This document shows, piece by piece, positions 6,625 through 7,752 of a DNA stretch of 7,752 bases (positions are counted from its first letter, which is position 1; every line of letters begins with the position of its first letter). The translations under genes were made by a program, and so were the position numbers. The notes beneath the pieces are model-generated. The model saw only the letters and a list, made by a program, of their open reading frames with translations. It ran no database searches and was not told where the DNA came from. The stretch comes from Salinibacterium sp. (GTDB taxonomy: Bacteria > Actinomycetota > Actinomycetes > Actinomycetales > Microbacteriaceae). The stretch lies in assembly GCA_004297555.1 (NCBI GenBank), contig SCSV01000316.1, forward strand, positions 1-7,752, in the 5' to 3' direction.

Positions 6625-7096
6625 ACGTGCCCTGAGCGCGCACCTCGTCGACGGCCATCGTGAGGCGAAGGGTGAGCGGACTGTGCTTGGCGAACACGAG
6701 GGCGAATTCCTTACCCGTGGCGGGATCGAGGTAATAGCCGGAGCTGAGGTCGACGCTCTTCTCCAGTTTCGAGCTTATCGGCACCTGCCCGAGGTAGAAG
6801 TCGAACTTCTTGTGGCCCGGGGCCAGGGCATCCGTTCTGGAAACGCGAACCCAGACCACGTGGTCCTTGGTAAAGCCGAGGTCTTCGGCCACGGCGTAGG
6901 CGACTGCCGCCTCGAAGCCCCGTCCCGATGCCGGGTTGTTATCGATGAACCAGGGGGCCTTGGTACTTGGTGAGGTGGCGATCGTGATCGTGTTCGCGCT
7001 GACGTAGCCGTCTTTGCCCGGGGCGGGGGCGCTCGAACAACCGGCAATCGTCACGGCGAGAAGAAGCGCACTCGCGGCGGCGATGATTCGAGGCAT
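6596..7096 (-). CDS. Shortened solute-binding (SBP_bac_3-like) lipoprotein, probably an internally deleted remnant
   Basis: The 166-residue frame begins with a lipoprotein signal peptide: MPR, a hydrophobic stretch, then lipobox TIAGC with Cys20. The next part resembles the first lobe of amino-acid-type ABC transporter binding proteins: TITIATSPSTKAPWF (36-50), SGRGFEAAVAYAVAEDLGF (57-75) and SVDLSSGYY (114-122). After residue 122 it passes almost directly to what looks like the family's extreme C-terminus, EFALVFAKHSPLTLRL and QGTFRHLAQEWL (130-166). Family members are usually about 260-280 residues, so roughly 90-100 residues, most of the second lobe, appear to be missing in frame near 6708-6733. 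The motif I recall as FDFDINQ-SIT in homologues reads FDFYLGQVPISS here, suggesting relaxed selection. No transporter permease or ATPase gene is adjacent. A good Shine-Dalgarno sequence shows the start is still usable. It is either a decaying pseudogene or a reduced single-lobe protein; classical substrate binding is unlikely. Confidence 0.75.
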   Translation of the reverse strand: MPRIIAAASALLLAVTIAGCSSAPAPGKDGYVSANTITIATSPSTKAPWFIDNNPASGRGFEAAVAYAVAEDLGFTKDHVVWVRVSRTDALAPGHKKFDFYLGQVPISSKLEKSVDLSSGYYLDPATGKEFALVFAKHSPLTLRLTMAVDEVRAQGTFRHLAQEWL

Positions 7097-7103
7097 GAGC
7101 GGT

Positions 7104-7110
7104 CTCCTTT
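7104..7110 (-). promoter_or_regulatory. Strong ribosome binding site AAAGGAG for the lipoprotein gene
   Basis: Read on the minus strand, AAAGGAG sits 7 nt before the ATG at 7096-7094 and fixes that start. It is the only clear Shine-Dalgarno sequence at a gene start in the window, in contrast to the three apparently leaderless plus-strand genes. Confidence 0.75.
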
Positions 7111-7158
7111 GGGCCGAGTTCCATCATGTCGCATCCGGGGGTGGCGCGGTCTGCCGGA

Positions 7159-7164
7159 TACGCT
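7159..7164 (+). promoter_or_regulatory. Candidate -10 box (TACGCT) for leaderless GT87 gene mRNA
   Basis: TACGCT fits TANNNT and ends 6 nt before the ATG at 7171, so transcription would begin at or next to the start codon. It lies in the 74-bp divergent gap (7097-7170) shared with the lipoprotein gene. No clear -35 hexamer is seen. On the minus strand, CATGAT at 7128-7123 is a weak -10 candidate for the lipoprotein gene. Confidence 0.45.
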
Positions 7165-7170
7165 GAAGCA

Positions 7171-7752
7171 ATGACGGCGAGCACAGGCTTCGGAGCTCGA
7201 CTCGCCCGAAGCCCGCTCGCCGTGTGGGTCGCCTTCGTGCTCGTGCACATCTGGCTCGGCATGCTGAACCTGTATGGCCCCGGGTTCCCCTTCGGCGATG
7301 TCACCTTCGTCTACGAGCCGTGGGCGCAAGACGCGCTCACGAACAACCACTGGGTCGGAATCAACAGCCCCTGGGTCTACCCGATCGTCGCGATCGTGCC
7401 CATGCTTCTCTCCGCGATGTTCGGGATGCCCCAATACCCCGGCACCTGGCTGTGCATGGTCATGGTGCTCAACGCCGTTGCGTTCGGGGTGCTCACCGGC
7501 TGGGGGCGTTCCCGCGCCCGACTCGGCGCCGCGTGGTGGTGGGTGGCGTTCCTGGTTCTGCTCGGTCCGATCGCACTCGGGCGCATCGATTCGGTGAGCG
7601 TTCCCCTGGCAATGGTCGGCGTCATCGTGATCGTCGGCTACCCGCGCATCGCCACCGTGCTTCTGACCCTCGCGACCTGGATCAAGGTGTGGCCCGCCGC
7701 GCTCTTGCTCGCTGCCGTCGTCACATCCCATCAGCGCAAGCGCATCGTCGCC
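7171..7752 (+). CDS. GT87/DUF2029-family polytopic membrane glycosyltransferase, N-terminal 194 residues
   Basis: The frame is open from ATG 7171 to the right edge, giving 194 residues of a protein that is normally around 400. It is strongly hydrophobic with probable membrane spans near 16-34, 70-86, 92-112, 118-137, 143-156 and 159-184. The first extracytoplasmic loop carries FGDVTFVYEPWAQDAL (41-56); Asp43 sits where GT-C enzymes place their catalytic acid. LLGPIALGRIDSVSVPLA (130-147) and ATWIKVWPAALLL (168-180) resemble actinobacterial GT87/DUF2029 proteins, the group that includes the mannosyltransferase PimE. Such enzymes use polyprenyl-phosphate sugars on the outer face of the membrane, so a role in envelope glycolipid or glycan synthesis is likely, but donor and acceptor cannot be read here. 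The start has a -10-like box 6 nt upstream and no strong Shine-Dalgarno sequence. The lipoprotein gene is divergent. Confidence 0.82.
   Translation, partial: MTASTGFGARLARSPLAVWVAFVLVHIWLGMLNLYGPGFPFGDVTFVYEPWAQDALTNNHWVGINSPWVYPIVAIVPMLLSAMFGMPQYPGTWLCMVMVLNAVAFGVLTGWGRSRARLGAAWWWVAFLVLLGPIALGRIDSVSVPLAMVGVIVIVGYPRIATVLLTLATWIKVWPAALLLAAVVTSHQRKRIVA

Noticed and set aside
1..7752. Mobile element, defence island, CRISPR array or biosynthetic cluster
   Set aside because: No transposase, integrase, nuclease, spaced direct repeats, terminal inverted repeats or clustered biosynthetic enzymes are seen; all genes are typical chromosomal families.

Overview
The window looks like chromosomal DNA of a high-GC actinobacterium. 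G or C fills most third codon positions, and one gene encodes the fused E2/E1 2-oxoglutarate decarboxylase (Kgd/OdhA) that is typical of Actinomycetota. Protein wording and gene order suggest Microbacteriaceae or a close relative; this is inferred from memory of the families, not from a search. Gene density is high, with no tRNA, rRNA, insertion sequence, CRISPR array, phage gene or recognisable origin.

Layout: (1) 1-1785, minus strand, is the N-terminal half of kgd, running off the left edge. (2) 1786-1895 is a 110-bp divergent intergenic region. (3) 1896-5754, plus strand, holds guaB1 (IMP dehydrogenase-like, GMP reductase type) followed by two CNNM/CorC-type membrane proteins. The membrane-protein genes overlap by ATGA, and a possible promoter, an 18-bp inverted repeat and a 15-codon leader ORF lie just before the first. 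(4) 5830-6624, plus strand, is the single-domain ADP-dependent NAD(P)H-hydrate dehydratase gene nnrD. (5) 6596-7096, minus strand, is a shortened solute-binding lipoprotein gene that converges on nnrD and overlaps its 3' end by 29 bp. (6) 7171 to the right edge, plus strand, is the start of a GT87/DUF2029-type polytopic membrane glycosyltransferase.

The genes are mostly housekeeping: TCA-cycle entry of 2-oxoglutarate (kgd), purine interconversion (guaB1), divalent-cation transport (CNNM pair), repair of damaged NAD(P)H (nnrD) and probably envelope glycan synthesis (GT87). The guaB1-CNNM-CNNM order matches mycobacteria (Rv1843c-Rv1842c-Rv1841c in M. tuberculosis). I found no convincing undescribed defence, mobile or biosynthetic system.

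The points most worth a second look are the in-frame loss of about one lobe from the solute-binding lipoprotein; a TANNNT box 6-7 nt before three start codons that lack a Shine-Dalgarno sequence, suggesting leaderless transcripts; and the inverted repeat with a leader ORF before the first CNNM gene.
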